64,000 nt of DNA from Actinoplanes sichuanensis (GTDB lineage Bacteria; Actinomycetota; Actinomycetes; Mycobacteriales; Micromonosporaceae): NCBI RefSeq assembly GCF_033097365.1, contig NZ_AP028461.1:1240001-1304000 (forward strand), read 5' to 3'. Both the position numbers and the translations under genes were made by a program. The notes below the pieces were generated by a model. That model did no database searches. It was given only the letters and a program-made list of their open reading frames with translations, and was not told the DNA's origin. This document shows positions 33,590 to 42,980 of the stretch, in pieces. The stretch's first letter is position 1. Every line of letters begins with the position of its first letter.

Positions 33590-34518
33590 ACCGCCGTTCT
33601 CTGATAAGCGCGGCCGCCGCCGTCGCCATGTCCGTCTCCCTCGCGGCCTGCGGTGCCGACAGTGATCCGCTCGCCAACGAGCCGGCCGCGTCCGGCGCCG
33701 CCGGTGGTGGCGCGGTCACCGTCGGCTCGGCGAACTTCCCGGAGAGCCAGTTGCTCGCCGAGATCTACTCGCAGGCCCTCGAGGCCAAGGGCGTCAAGGT
33801 CACCCGCAAGTTCAACATCGGTGCGCGTGAGGTCTACCTCAAGGCGCTCCAGGACGGTTCCATCTCGCTGCTCCCGGAGTACAACGGCGCGCTGCTGGCG
33901 GCCCTCTCCCCGAACGGCATCCCGGCCGGCGTGAGCAGCTCGGACACGGTTCTCGCGGAGCTGAAGAAGGTGCTGCCGGCGGGTACCGAGGTGCTGGCCC
34001 AGTCGGCCGCCGAGGACAAGGACACGCTGACCGTCAGCGCGGACACCGCCACCAAGAACAACCTGAAGACGATCGAGGACCTCAAGGCGGTCGCCCCGAC
34101 CCTGGTCGCCGGTGGCGGGCCCGAGTTCACCGAGCGCCAGCAGGGCCTCAAGGGCCTCAAGGAGGTGTACGGCGTCGAGTTCAAGGAGTACAAGCCGCTG
34201 GACCCGGGTGGCCCGCTGACCGTCAACGCCCTCAAGGACGGTGACATCCAGGTGGCGAACCTGTTCTCCACCGACTCGTCGATCGTGACCAACAAGTTCG
34301 TCACCCTGGCCGACCCGAAGAACCTGTTCACCTCGCAGAACGTGCTCCCGCTGATCCGCAGCGAGGCGAACAACGCGACGGTGACCGGCGCTCTGGACGC
34401 GGTCTCGGGCAAGCTGACCACCGAGAACCTGACCAGCTACCTGGCCCAGGTGCAGGTGGACAAGAAGGACATCGCCGTGGTGGCGAAGGCGTTCCTGTCG
34501 GAGAACGGCCTCGGATAA
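33586..34518 (+). CDS. Quaternary-amine-binding lipoprotein (OpuCC/ProX type)
   Basis: 310 residues. Signal peptide and lipobox LAAC (near residue 22). The OpuAC-type fold shows VTVGSANFPESQLLAEIYSQALE, DGSISLLPEYNGALL, and the late NVLPLIRSE. The ligand is probably a quaternary ammonium compound (betaine, choline, carnitine, ergothioneine-like), but the cage residues cannot be fixed from sequence alone. Last gene of the operon, followed by a hairpin terminator. Confidence 0.88.
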   Translation: MNRRSLISAAAAVAMSVSLAACGADSDPLANEPAASGAAGGGAVTVGSANFPESQLLAEIYSQALEAKGVKVTRKFNIGAREVYLKALQDGSISLLPEYNGALLAALSPNGIPAGVSSSDTVLAELKKVLPAGTEVLAQSAAEDKDTLTVSADTATKNNLKTIEDLKAVAPTLVAGGGPEFTERQQGLKGLKEVYGVEFKEYKPLDPGGPLTVNALKDGDIQVANLFSTDSSIVTNKFVTLADPKNLFTSQNVLPLIRSEANNATVTGALDAVSGKLTTENLTSYLAQVQVDKKDIAVVAKAFLSENGLG

Positions 34519-34528
34519 GGTTTATTAA

Positions 34529-34562
34529 CAGAACGCCGCCCTCCGGGGCGGCGTTTCTGTTT
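34529..34562 (+). terminator. Intrinsic terminator after the importer operon
   Basis: 9-bp perfect core arms at 34533-34541 and 34546-34554 (ACGCCGCCC and its complement), 4-nt loop, extended by CAGA/TCTG with one bulge, followed by TTTCTGTTTCC. Confidence 0.85.
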
Positions 34563-34574
34563 CCGGCAGATGTC

Positions 34575-34656
34575 TTGACGTGCGTACTCGCTGGTATCTA
34601 TCTTTGCCGCAAAGATTTTCAGAAAGTTTCAAGGCTGTTACTGCAAGGCCTTGCAG
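34575..34656 (+). promoter_or_regulatory. Alpha-amylase promoter with two palindromic operators
   Basis: -35 TTGACG (34575-34580), 18-bp spacer, -10 TATCTT (34599-34604). A perfect 17-bp palindrome ATCTTTGC-C-GCAAAGAT (34600-34616) overlaps the -10 and start. A second perfect 16-bp palindrome CTGCAAGGCCTTGCAG (34641-34656) lies 27 bp before the GTG. The layout matches LacI-family (MalR/CcpA-like) control of amylase genes; the regulator is not in the window. Confidence 0.7.
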
Positions 34657-34683
34657 CCCGTTCCCCTTTGCCCGGAGGTAGAT

Positions 34684-36456
34684 GTGGACAGTCCCCGCAG
34701 GCGGCGACGCCTGACCCGCATCCTGGCCGCCACCACCCTCGCCCTCGGCGTCGGCGGCTTCGGTGTCGCCCAGGTCCTCACCGGCCCGGACGCCTTCGCG
34801 TCACCGCCCGGCGAGAAGGACGTCACCGCCGTCATGTTCGAGTGGAGCTTCGCGTCGATCGCTCGCGAGTGCACCAACACCCTCGGCCCGCTCGGTTACG
34901 GCTACGTCCAGGTGTCCCCGCCCCAGGAGCACATTCAGGGCAGCCAGTGGTGGACCTCCTACCAGCCGGTCTCGTACCGGATCGCGGGCCGTCTCGGTGA
35001 CCGCGCGGCGTTCGCGAGCATGGTGAGCGCCTGTCACGCGGCCGGGGTCAAGGTCGTCGCCGACACGGTGATCAACCACATGTCCGCGGGCTCCGGCACC
35101 GGCACCGGCGGCACCTCGTACTCGAAGTACAACTACCCGGGTGTCTACTCCGACGCCGACTTCCACTCCTGCCGCTCGGCGATCAGCGACTACACCAACC
35201 GCAGCAACGTGCAGGACTGCGAGCTGGTCAACCTGTCCGACCTGAACACCGGCAGCGACTACGTGCGCGGCAAGATCGCCGGCTACATGAACGACCTGGC
35301 GTCGCTCGGTGTGGACGGTTTCCGGATCGACGCCGCCAAGCACATGGCCGCCGCCGATCTGGCCGGCATCAAGGCGAAGCTGAGCAACACCGGCGCGTAC
35401 TGGAAGCAGGAGGCCATCTACGGCGCCGGCGAGGCGGTCCAGCCCACCGAGTACACCGGTACCGGCGATGTGCAGGAGTTCCGGTTCGCCCGCGACCTCA
35501 AGCGCGTCTTCCTCAGCGAGAACCTCGCCTACCTGTCGAACTTCGGCACCGCGTGGGGTTACCTGCCGAGCAACCAGGCGGCCGTCTTCGTCGACAACCA
35601 CGACACCGAGCGCGGCGGGGACACCCTCAGCTACAAGAACGGGTCGGCGTACACCCTGGCCCAGGTCTTCACGCTGGCCTGGCCGTACGGCGCGCCGGAC
35701 GTCAACTCCGGCTACGAGTTCAGCAACCACGACGCCGGCCCGCCGAACAACGGCACGGTCAACGCGTGCTACGCCGACGGGTGGAAGTGCCAGCACGCGT
35801 GGCGGCAGATCGGCAACATGGTCGGGTTCCGCAACGCCACCCGCGGCACGGCGGTCACCAACTGGTGGTCCAACGGCGCCGACCAGATCGCCTTCAGCCG
35901 GGGCGCCAAGGGTTACGTCGCGATCAACCACGAGGGCAGTGCGCTGACGCGCACCTTCCAGACCTCCCTTCCGGCCGGCACCTACTGCGACGTCCAGCAC
36001 GGCGACCCCACGGCCAACGGCGGATGCACCGGTACGACGTACGCCGTCAACTCGTCGGGCCAGTTCACCGCGACCGTGCCCGCCGGTGACGCGATCGCCC
36101 TCTACGTCGGCGCCAGCGGGGTCACCCCGACGACGTCGGTCACGCCCACCCCGACCAGCACGGCCACGGCCGGTGCCGGCTTCAACGTCACCGCCACCAC
36201 CACGCTCGGGCAGAACATCTTCGTCGTCGGCAACCAGGCCGCGCTCGGCAACTGGGCCCCGGCCTCCGCGGTCGCGCTGTCCGCGGCCACCTACCCGGTG
36301 TGGAAGGGCACCGTGTCACTGCCGGCCGGGACGGCCTTCGAGTACAAGTACATCCGCAAGAACACCGACGGCAGTGTCACGTGGGAGTCCGGCGCCAACC
36401 GCACCGCCACGGTGCCGGCCAGCGGTCAGGTCACGCTGAACGACACCTTCCGCTGA
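34684..36456 (+). CDS. Secreted GH13 alpha-amylase with C-terminal starch-binding domain (CBM20)
   Basis: 590 residues. A signal peptide with RRRRR positive start and [14 protein letters not shown] core ends near DAFAS. The GH13 barrel shows [21 protein letters not shown] (nucleophile Asp), [11 protein letters not shown] (acid/base Glu) and FVDNHDTER (transition-state Asp), so the catalytic triad is intact. An AamyC beta domain follows, then a Thr/Pro/Ser linker and a ~95-residue CBM20 ([44 protein letters not shown]). GTG 34684 follows GGAGG with 5-bp spacing. Hydrolyses alpha-1,4-glucans outside the cell. Confidence 0.95.
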   Translation: MDSPRRRRRLTRILAATTLALGVGGFGVAQVLTGPDAFASPPGEKDVTAVMFEWSFASIARECTNTLGPLGYGYVQVSPPQEHIQGSQWWTSYQPVSYRIAGRLGDRAAFASMVSACHAAGVKVVADTVINHMSAGSGTGTGGTSYSKYNYPGVYSDADFHSCRSAISDYTNRSNVQDCELVNLSDLNTGSDYVRGKIAGYMNDLASLGVDGFRIDAAKHMAAADLAGIKAKLSNTGAYWKQEAIYGAGEAVQPTEYTGTGDVQEFRFARDLKRVFLSENLAYLSNFGTAWGYLPSNQAAVFVDNHDTERGGDTLSYKNGSAYTLAQVFTLAWPYGAPDVNSGYEFSNHDAGPPNNGTVNACYADGWKCQHAWRQIGNMVGFRNATRGTAVTNWWSNGADQIAFSRGAKGYVAINHEGSALTRTFQTSLPAGTYCDVQHGDPTANGGCTGTTYAVNSSGQFTATVPAGDAIALYVGASGVTPTTSVTPTPTSTATAGAGFNVTATTTLGQNIFVVGNQAALGNWAPASAVALSAATYPVWKGTVSLPAGTAFEYKYIRKNTDGSVTWESGANRTATVPASGQVTLNDTFR

Positions 36457-36475
36457 TCCTCTCCGTATGATCATC

Positions 36476-36510
36476 GGCCCGGCCGCCCTCAGGGTGGCCG
36501 GGCCTTCTTG
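36476..36510 (+). terminator. Intrinsic terminator after the amylase gene
   Basis: 14-bp arms at 36476-36489 and 36491-36504 (GGCCCGGCC core) with one G-T position, followed by TTCTTG, 19 bp after the stop. Confidence 0.75.
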
Positions 36511-36571
36511 CTCCCAGGGTTCGGTCTATAGCATATTGCTCCTATAGTTTTTGTGGACTTTGGGAGCTGTC

Positions 36572-37273
36572 GTGATCGAAACCGGAGTGCACATCCTCGA
36601 CCAGGCCGCCTGGGCCTCATTGACCGGCCCGCACGCCCACTTCGCGCAGGGTGACGGCCGGGCACTGCGTTACCGCCCGGAGATCTCCCCGATCATGGCG
36701 ATCCCTCCGGTCCAGGACGAACAGGCGTGGGTCGACCTGCACACCCTCGTCGGGCGGCGCGGGCAGGCGTTCCTCTCCGCCGACATCGGCACCCCGCCGG
36801 ACGGATGGACCGTCGACGTGCGCGGCGAGGGCGTCCAACTCCTCTCCACCGCCGCACTGCGCTCCGCACCCTCCGCCGACCTGGTGGTCCTCGGCGCGGC
36901 AGACGTCCCGGAGATGTTGGATCTGGTGGCCCGGACCAAGCCCGGCCCGTTCGAGCTGGAAACCTACCGCCTCGGCACCTACCTCGGCGTCCGGCGGGGG
37001 GAGCGGTTGGTGGCGATGGCCGGCGAGCGCCTGCATCCGCCCGGTTACACCGAGATCAGCGCGGTCTGCACCGATCCCGAGTTCCGCGGGCTGGGTCTGG
37101 CGTCGACGCTGGTCCGTGCGGTCGCCCACAACATCCGGGAACGGGGCGAGATCCCGTTCATGCACGCCGCCGCCTCGAACGTCAACGCGATCCGGCTCTA
37201 TCTGTCGATCGGCTTCGAGTTGCGCCGCACGCGCCAGTTCACCGTCCTGACCAGCCCCGACCGCAACCCCTGA
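36572..37273 (+). CDS. GNAT-family N-acetyltransferase (FR47-like)
   Basis: 233 residues. The acetyl-CoA site is clear in the C-terminal half: EISAVCTDPEFRGLGLASTLVRAVAHNIRERG, then AAASNVNAIRLYLSIGFELRR. The N-terminal half is less conserved. GTG 36572 is chosen because GGGAG lies 5 bp upstream. The 5' space is AT-rich with a TATAGT (36543-36548). Substrate unknown. Cytoplasmic. Confidence 0.85.
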   Translation: MIETGVHILDQAAWASLTGPHAHFAQGDGRALRYRPEISPIMAIPPVQDEQAWVDLHTLVGRRGQAFLSADIGTPPDGWTVDVRGEGVQLLSTAALRSAPSADLVVLGAADVPEMLDLVARTKPGPFELETYRLGTYLGVRRGERLVAMAGERLHPPGYTEISAVCTDPEFRGLGLASTLVRAVAHNIRERGEIPFMHAAASNVNAIRLYLSIGFELRRTRQFTVLTSPDRNP

Positions 37274-37343
37274 GGTGGCCGGAACGCGCAGGACTGTACC
37301 CGTCCGAGGTGGAACGGCGTAAGTCGCTGATGTCGCGAATCCG

Positions 37344-37357
37344 GTTCACCGGTGAAC
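37344..37357. promoter_or_regulatory. Palindrome GTTCACCGGTGAAC upstream of the metallopeptidase gene
   Basis: Perfect 14-bp palindrome, 145 bp before the peptidase start and 71 bp after the GNAT stop. Possible operator; regulator unknown. Confidence 0.4.
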
Positions 37358-37458
37358 GCTCTCCCGGGGTTCTCGCCGTTAATTCCCCGGAAACAGCGCA
37401 CGACGGTATGACCGGAGAGATATATACGGGCATCGTTACGGGATCCCCATACTGAGGC

Positions 37459-37476
37459 CACACATTGTCATGTGTG
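37459..37476. promoter_or_regulatory. Inverted repeat CACACAT-TGTC-ATGTGTG in the peptidase leader
   Basis: Perfect 7-bp arms with a 4-nt loop, 25 bp before the GTG start. TATATA (37421-37426) and CATACT (37448-37453) lie just upstream as -10 candidates, so the repeat falls in the promoter or 5' leader. Confidence 0.45.
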
Positions 37477-37501
37477 AATATCAGGTTCGGGGAGGAACCG
37501 A

Positions 37502-39769
37502 GTGAAGAGAGCCTTTGCGCTGACCAGCGCCACCCTGCTGGTCGGCAGCGCGCTCGTGGCCACCGCCACGAGCACCTCAGCCGCACCGCCGTCGCCCGTC
37601 GCGCCGCCCTCCGAGGCACAGGCGGTCGCCGGCGCGGAGTCCCACATCGCCGCCCGTCCCGCCGACATCGAGGCCGCCGACGGCGACAGCTACAAGGTGT
37701 ATCGGACCACGGTGGACGCCAACGGCGCCTCGCACGTCCGCTACGACCGCCTCTACCACGGCCTGCGCGTCTACGGCGGCGACTTCGTCGTGCACAGCAA
37801 GCCGGGCGGCGCCTACGACGGCTCGTCGGTCGGCCTGCTGTCCCCGCTCTCACTGAGCGTCACCCCGAAGGTCAGCGCGGCCAAGGCCACCAAGACCGCC
37901 GAGGCCAACTTCGAGGGCACCCGTGCCGCGACCGGTACGCCCGAACTGTTCGTCGACGCGAGCACCGGCACCGGCCGGCTGGCCTGGGAGACCGTCGTCA
38001 GCGGCTGGGCCCCGGACAAGCAGACCCCGTCCCGCCTGCACGTCATCAGCGACGCGCAGACCGGCGCCTACATCGGCGAGTTCGACGAGATCGAGACGGT
38101 CGCCGGCACCGGCAACAGCGTCTACTCCGGCGCCGTCAGCATCGACACCACGCTGTCCGGTTCCACCTACAGCATGATCGACCCGTCGCACGGCAACGGC
38201 CGCACCTGCGACATGAACAACGGCACCAGCACCTGCACCACCTTCACCGACGCGGACAACACCTGGGGTACCGGCGCGACCTCCAACCGCCAGTCGGCGG
38301 GGGTCGACGCGCACTTCGGCGCGGCCAAGACGTTCGACTACTTCAAGAACGTGCACGGACGCAACGGCATCTTCGGCACCGGTGCGGGCGTTCCGTCCCG
38401 GGTGCACTACGGCAACGCGTACGTCAACGCGTTCTGGGACGGCGCCCAGATGACCTACGGTGACGGCTCCGGCAACTCCCGCCCGCTCGTCTCCCTCGAC
38501 GTGGCCGGCCACGAGATGTCGCACGGCGTGACCGAGGCGGTCGTCTCCGGCGGCCTCACCTACTCCGGCGAGTCCGGCGGTCTCAACGAGGCCACCAGCG
38601 ACATCTTCGGCAACATGGTCGAGTTCTACGCCAACACCACCGTGGACCCGGGCGACTACCAGGTCGGCGAGAAGATCAACATCAACGGCAACAACACGCC
38701 GCTGCGATACATGTACAACCCGACCCTGGACGGCTCGTCGCACGGCTGCTGGGCCTCCAACACCAACAGCATCGACGTGCACTACTCGTCCGGCCCGGGC
38801 AACCACTTCTTCTTCAACCTGGCCGAGGGCACCGGTGCCACCGCGTACGGCACCTCGCCGGTCTGCGGTTCGGCCCCGGCCGTCACCGGCATCGGCCGCG
38901 CCAAGGCCGAGAAGATCTGGTTCCGCGCGCTCGACTCGTACTTCACCTCGAACACCCGCTACTACCTGGCCTCGAACCTGGCCAACACGGCTCGCGCCTA
39001 CACCCTGCGGGCCGCCACCGACCTGTACGGCTCGTGCTCCACCGAGTACAAGACCGTCCAGGCCGCCTGGACCGCGGTCAACGTGGCCGGTAGCGACGCC
39101 ACCTGCTCCACCGGTAACGACTTCTCGCTGACCGCCAGCCCGACCAGCGCCTCGGTCAACCCGGGCTCGTCGGCCACCGCCACCATCGCCACCGCCGTCA
39201 CCAGCGGCAGCGCCCAGACGGTCGCTCTGACCGCCTCCGGCCTGCCGGCCGGCGTCACCGCGAGCTTCAGCCCGTCGTCGGTCACCGCCGGCGCCGGTTC
39301 CACGCTGACCCTGGCCACCACCACCGCGGCCGCACCCGGTACCTACGCCATCACCATCACCGGCACCGGCACGGCGGCCACCAAGACCGCCACGTTCTCC
39401 CTGACTGTCAACGGCGCCGGCGGCAGCTGCTCCGGCACCAACGCCACCGACGTGACGATCTCGGACAACGCCACGGTCAACTCGCCGATCGCGATCAGCG
39501 GCTGCTCCCGCGCCGCCTCGGCGTCCAGCACCGTCGAGATCCACATCGTTCACACCTACGTCGGTGACCTGGTCGTCTCCCTGGTCGCTCCGGACGGCAG
39601 CGTCTACACGCTGCGCAACCGCAGCGGTGGCAGCGCCGACAACATCGACACCACCTACACGGCCAACCTGTCGTCCGAAACCGCCCCGAACGGCACCTGG
39701 AACCTGCGGGTCCAGGACGCCGCCTCGGCTGACGTCGGCTACATCAACAGCTGGACCCTGACCCTCTGA
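37502..39769 (+). CDS. Secreted M4 (thermolysin-like) metallopeptidase with Ig-like and P domains
   Basis: 755 residues. Signal peptide; FTP/PepSY propeptide (to ~225); M4 catalytic domain with zinc site GHEMSHGVTEAV near 336, GGLNEATSDIFG (third ligand Glu), and VHYSSGPGNHFFFNLA (second His region); a ~95-residue Ser/Thr-rich Ig-like domain (LTASPTSASVNPGSSATATI); and a C-terminal proprotein-convertase P domain (HTYVGDLVVSLVAPDG, NGTWNLRVQDAASADVGYINSW). GTG 37502 follows GGGGAGGA. Degrades proteins outside the cell; the propeptide acts as intramolecular chaperone and inhibitor. Confidence 0.95.
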   Translation: MKRAFALTSATLLVGSALVATATSTSAAPPSPVAPPSEAQAVAGAESHIAARPADIEAADGDSYKVYRTTVDANGASHVRYDRLYHGLRVYGGDFVVHSKPGGAYDGSSVGLLSPLSLSVTPKVSAAKATKTAEANFEGTRAATGTPELFVDASTGTGRLAWETVVSGWAPDKQTPSRLHVISDAQTGAYIGEFDEIETVAGTGNSVYSGAVSIDTTLSGSTYSMIDPSHGNGRTCDMNNGTSTCTTFTDADNTWGTGATSNRQSAGVDAHFGAAKTFDYFKNVHGRNGIFGTGAGVPSRVHYGNAYVNAFWDGAQMTYGDGSGNSRPLVSLDVAGHEMSHGVTEAVVSGGLTYSGESGGLNEATSDIFGNMVEFYANTTVDPGDYQVGEKININGNNTPLRYMYNPTLDGSSHGCWASNTNSIDVHYSSGPGNHFFFNLAEGTGATAYGTSPVCGSAPAVTGIGRAKAEKIWFRALDSYFTSNTRYYLASNLANTARAYTLRAATDLYGSCSTEYKTVQAAWTAVNVAGSDATCSTGNDFSLTASPTSASVNPGSSATATIATAVTSGSAQTVALTASGLPAGVTASFSPSSVTAGAGSTLTLATTTAAAPGTYAITITGTGTAATKTATFSLTVNGAGGSCSGTNATDVTISDNATVNSPIAISGCSRAASASSTVEIHIVHTYVGDLVVSLVAPDGSVYTLRNRSGGSADNIDTTYTANLSSETAPNGTWNLRVQDAASADVGYINSWTLTL

Positions 39770-39788
39770 TCCCTTCGGTAACGGCGTG

Positions 39789-39824
39789 CTCCGCGGTCAT
39801 CGCTCTCGGGCGGTGACCGCGGAG
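39789..39824 (+). terminator. Hairpin after the metallopeptidase gene
   Basis: Perfect 11-bp arms CTCCGCGGTCA (39789-39799) and its complement (39814-39824), 14-nt loop, no T-tract; a candidate high-GC terminator. Confidence 0.5.
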
Positions 39825-39864
39825 TCGCGCTAAGCCCCGGCGGCGAGGAACCGATACGAGACAT

Positions 39865-42099
39865 GTGAGAGACCGGTGGGCCGTCTCCTCCTGGGTGCTG
39901 CTGAGCGTCGGCGCACCCGTCGCCGTCTTCGTCGGTGTCGCCGACCCACCCGGCGCCACCTACGCGTACCTCGCCGGTGTCCTCGTCTGCGTGATCGCGG
40001 CGGCCGTCGGCATCCGCCGCAACGTCCCGGTCGGGCATCGCCGGCCCTGGCTGTTCATCCTGGCCGCGATGGTGGTCTCCCTGACCGGCGAGTCGATGCG
40101 GGTGCTCACCGAGCGCGGCACCGTCCTCGGCATGTTCCCGGACATCGCCCTGCTCCCCATCTATCTGCTGCTCACCGCCGGTGTGATCGACCTGGTCCGG
40201 CGGACCCGGGCCAATGCCGACGACCCGGCCCGGGTCGACTCCGCACTGATCGGCGTCGGTGCCGCGCTGCTGGTGTGGTCGCTGTGGGTCGAACCGTGGA
40301 TCGACGGCGGCGACCTCCGATGGCAGAACCTGGTCGCGGCGGCCCTGCCGCTGGCCGCGGCGATGCTGATGACCATCGCCCTGCCGATGCTGCTGCTCGG
40401 CCGGACCCGCGCCCCCGCGATGTGGTTCTTCGTCGCCAGCGGCGTGGCCCTGCTGTCGGCGAACATCGTGCTGGCCAACCGCGGCTGGTTCGTGCAGGGC
40501 GCGGACGGCATCCCGCTGAAGACCATGGGCGCCCTCGTGCTGGCCGCCGACTTCGCCAACGCCGCCTGCGTGCTGCATCCCACCGTGCCCGTACTCACCG
40601 AACGCGTGCTGGCCCGTTCGCACGTGCTGCGCCGCGGCCGCACCGCCATGATCACGGCTTCGCTGTGTGTGCCGACGATCCTCGGCGTGGCTGCGCCGCC
40701 GCGAGGTCAGACCTTTTCGCTGGTACGGGCGACGCTGTCGCTGGCTTTGATCGGCGTCGTGGTCGCTCGCGTGGTACGGGCCAACAACTCCCGGGCCCGC
40801 GCCGAACAGGAGGCCCGCTGGCGTGCCGAACACGACTCCCTGACCGGCCTGCCCAACCGGGAACGGCTCGCCGCCACCGTGGCCCGCTGGACCGACCCGG
40901 ACACCCAGGTCAGCGTGCTGCTCCTCGACCTCGACCGGTTCAAGCTGGTCAACGACCATTGGGGCCACGAGGTGGGCGACGAGATGCTGCGCGCGGCCGC
41001 CGCCCGGATCGTCGCCACCGTCCGCGCCGACGACCTGGTCTGCCGGACCGGCGGCGACGAGTTCGCGGTCGCCCTGACCGCACCCGTCGGCGATCCCGCG
41101 GCCGAAGCCCTGGCCGGACGCCTGCTCGCGGCCCTGGACGAGCCGCTGCCCCTCTCTGTCGGGGCGGTCGACGTCACCGCGTCGATCGGCATCGCCACCG
41201 CGGGCGCCGGAACCGGCGCGGTGGAACTGCTCCGGGACGCCGACACGGCGATGTACCGGGCCAAGGACTCCGGCCGCAACCGCTACGCCGTCTTCGACCC
41301 GCCCCTCCGCGAACGCCTCCAGCGGCGGTTCACGCTCGAACGCGCCCTGCGCGGCGCCCTCGACCAGGGGCAGCTCGACGTCCACTACCAGCCGCTCGTG
41401 CGCCTGGCCGGCGAACAGATCGACGGATTCGAAGCGCTGATGCGGTGGACCCACCCCACCCTGGGGCCGGTCTCGCCGGTCGAGTTCATCCCGATCGCCG
41501 AGGACACCGGGCTCATCGTCGCCGCCGGGGCGTGGCTGCTGGAGGAGGCCGCGGCCCGCACCCGGGAATGGCGCGAGACGGCCCCCGTGCACGTGTCGGT
41601 CAACCTGGCCGTACGGCAGCTGCGCGAACCCGGCCTCGCCGGAAGGGTGGGGGAGATCCTGGTCCGGACCGGCCTCCCGCCGGAGGGGCTGTGGCTGGAG
41701 GTCACCGAGTCCGGGTTCATGGACGATCCGGACGCCTGCCTGCGCACCCTGCACGAATTACGGGACCTCGGCGTCACCCTGTGCATCGACGACTTCGGCA
41801 CCGGCTTCTCGTCGCTCAGTTACCTGCAGCGGATGCCGGTCTCCATCGTCAAGATCGACCGCGCCTTCATCACCGGGGTGGGCGACGGCGGCCCGAACGA
41901 GCCGATCGTCCGCGCGGTCCTGGCCATGTCACACGCGCTGGGCCACCGGGTGGTGGCCGAGGGCGTCGAGACCACCACCCAGCGGGATTGGCTGCGCGCC
42001 AACGACTGCGACTTCGCCCAGGGCTGGCTGTACGGCAGACCTCTACCGGCCGCCGCTCAGACTCCCGTCTCCCGTTTCGCCGATCATCCGACTCGCTGA
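39865..42099 (+). CDS. Membrane GGDEF-EAL protein (c-di-GMP turnover)
   Basis: 744 residues. About 8-9 helices fill residues 1-300. The diguanylate cyclase domain has an intact CRTGGDEFAV near 393 and an RADD inhibitory-site pattern five residues before it. The EAL phosphodiesterase domain (about 485-735) keeps EALMRW, DDFGTGFSSL and EGVE. Both halves look active, so it may switch direction with its membrane signal. GTG 39865, no clear ribosome site. Not in an operon with its neighbours. Confidence 0.93.
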   Translation: MRDRWAVSSWVLLSVGAPVAVFVGVADPPGATYAYLAGVLVCVIAAAVGIRRNVPVGHRRPWLFILAAMVVSLTGESMRVLTERGTVLGMFPDIALLPIYLLLTAGVIDLVRRTRANADDPARVDSALIGVGAALLVWSLWVEPWIDGGDLRWQNLVAAALPLAAAMLMTIALPMLLLGRTRAPAMWFFVASGVALLSANIVLANRGWFVQGADGIPLKTMGALVLAADFANAACVLHPTVPVLTERVLARSHVLRRGRTAMITASLCVPTILGVAAPPRGQTFSLVRATLSLALIGVVVARVVRANNSRARAEQEARWRAEHDSLTGLPNRERLAATVARWTDPDTQVSVLLLDLDRFKLVNDHWGHEVGDEMLRAAAARIVATVRADDLVCRTGGDEFAVALTAPVGDPAAEALAGRLLAALDEPLPLSVGAVDVTASIGIATAGAGTGAVELLRDADTAMYRAKDSGRNRYAVFDPPLRERLQRRFTLERALRGALDQGQLDVHYQPLVRLAGEQIDGFEALMRWTHPTLGPVSPVEFIPIAEDTGLIVAAGAWLLEEAAARTREWRETAPVHVSVNLAVRQLREPGLAGRVGEILVRTGLPPEGLWLEVTESGFMDDPDACLRTLHELRDLGVTLCIDDFGTGFSSLSYLQRMPVSIVKIDRAFITGVGDGGPNEPIVRAVLAMSHALGHRVVAEGVETTTQRDWLRANDCDFAQGWLYGRPLPAAAQTPVSRFADHPTR

Positions 42100-42312
42100 T
42101 CGGACCGATGCACACGTCAGGGGTCACACCCGTCTTTGTCTCCGTGAGGCGGCGCCCTCGAGCCGGTGCCGCCGGGCGATCAGCCGCGCCGCACCCGTCC
42201 GCACAGTGGAAGTCCTCAGACCGGGAACCCCCACGCTCCCCATCCGGACGTCCGACGTGATTGACCTTGTCTGGTACTGATGACCAGGGGAGACAGGTCT
42301 TGAGGGGGAACT

Positions 42313-42939
42313 GTGGACTGGGCAGTCATCGGTGCGATGGTGGGCTTCGCGGCCTTGATCGTGCAAGGGATCGTGGCGTTCGGAATGGCCGGCAAGGAGG
42401 CCACCACGCTGAAACGGTCCGGCCAGTCCGTGCGCCGGCTCCGCGAACAGGCCCTCGCCCGACGCTGGACCTGGGACGGCGCCGCGTCCGAGCCGACGGT
42501 GCCGGTGGGGCGGATGGGACAGCTGTCCGACGTACGCCAGCGGGGCGCCGCCCGGGGGCGATTCCGGAAGCGGGAGGCCAGCGTGGCGGTGCTGGCCGCG
42601 GTCGTACCGTCCGGCTTCGAGTCGCGCTTGGAGATCGACCACGGCACCACGGTGCTGACCATGGTCGTCACCATGGAAGCGCCCGAACTCACCGGCGACC
42701 TGTGCCTCGATCCGCAACGGGGCGAGGCCGGCTACGACATCTCCGGCAGCCTGGCCGCAATGATCGGCGGTGACCCGCTGGCCGCGCTCGCCCGGGTCCA
42801 GAACCCGGCCGTCGACGTGGTCGACGGCCGGGCGAGCTTCCTCTTCACGAGCCTGCGCGGCATGGACGAACTGGACCGGGTCCTCGCGGCCGCCGACGAC
42901 TTCCTCAGCGGCCTGTCCGCCGGCCGGCCCTCGGCGTAA
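42313..42939 (+). CDS. Single-TM hypothetical protein, 208 aa
   Basis: An N-terminal hydrophobic stretch (WAVIGAMVGFAALIVQGIVAF) suggests a membrane anchor; the rest is a soluble domain with VAVLAAVVPSGFESRLEIDHG, LTMVVTMEAPEL and SFLFTSLRGMDELDRVLAAADDFL. No family recognised. GTG 42313 follows GAGGGGGAAC. The 210-bp space before it holds no gene I can support. Confidence 0.6.
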   Translation: MDWAVIGAMVGFAALIVQGIVAFGMAGKEATTLKRSGQSVRRLREQALARRWTWDGAASEPTVPVGRMGQLSDVRQRGAARGRFRKREASVAVLAAVVPSGFESRLEIDHGTTVLTMVVTMEAPELTGDLCLDPQRGEAGYDISGSLAAMIGGDPLAALARVQNPAVDVVDGRASFLFTSLRGMDELDRVLAAADDFLSGLSAGRPSA

Positions 42940-42980
42940 CCCGAGCACCGATCAACTCGCGGTGTCGTCCCGCGTGCCGG

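Noticed and set aside
39739..41754. A 671-codon open frame on the minus strand
   Set aside because: It lies antisense to the GGDEF-EAL gene and has no recognisable domain; long antisense frames are normal in high-GC DNA.
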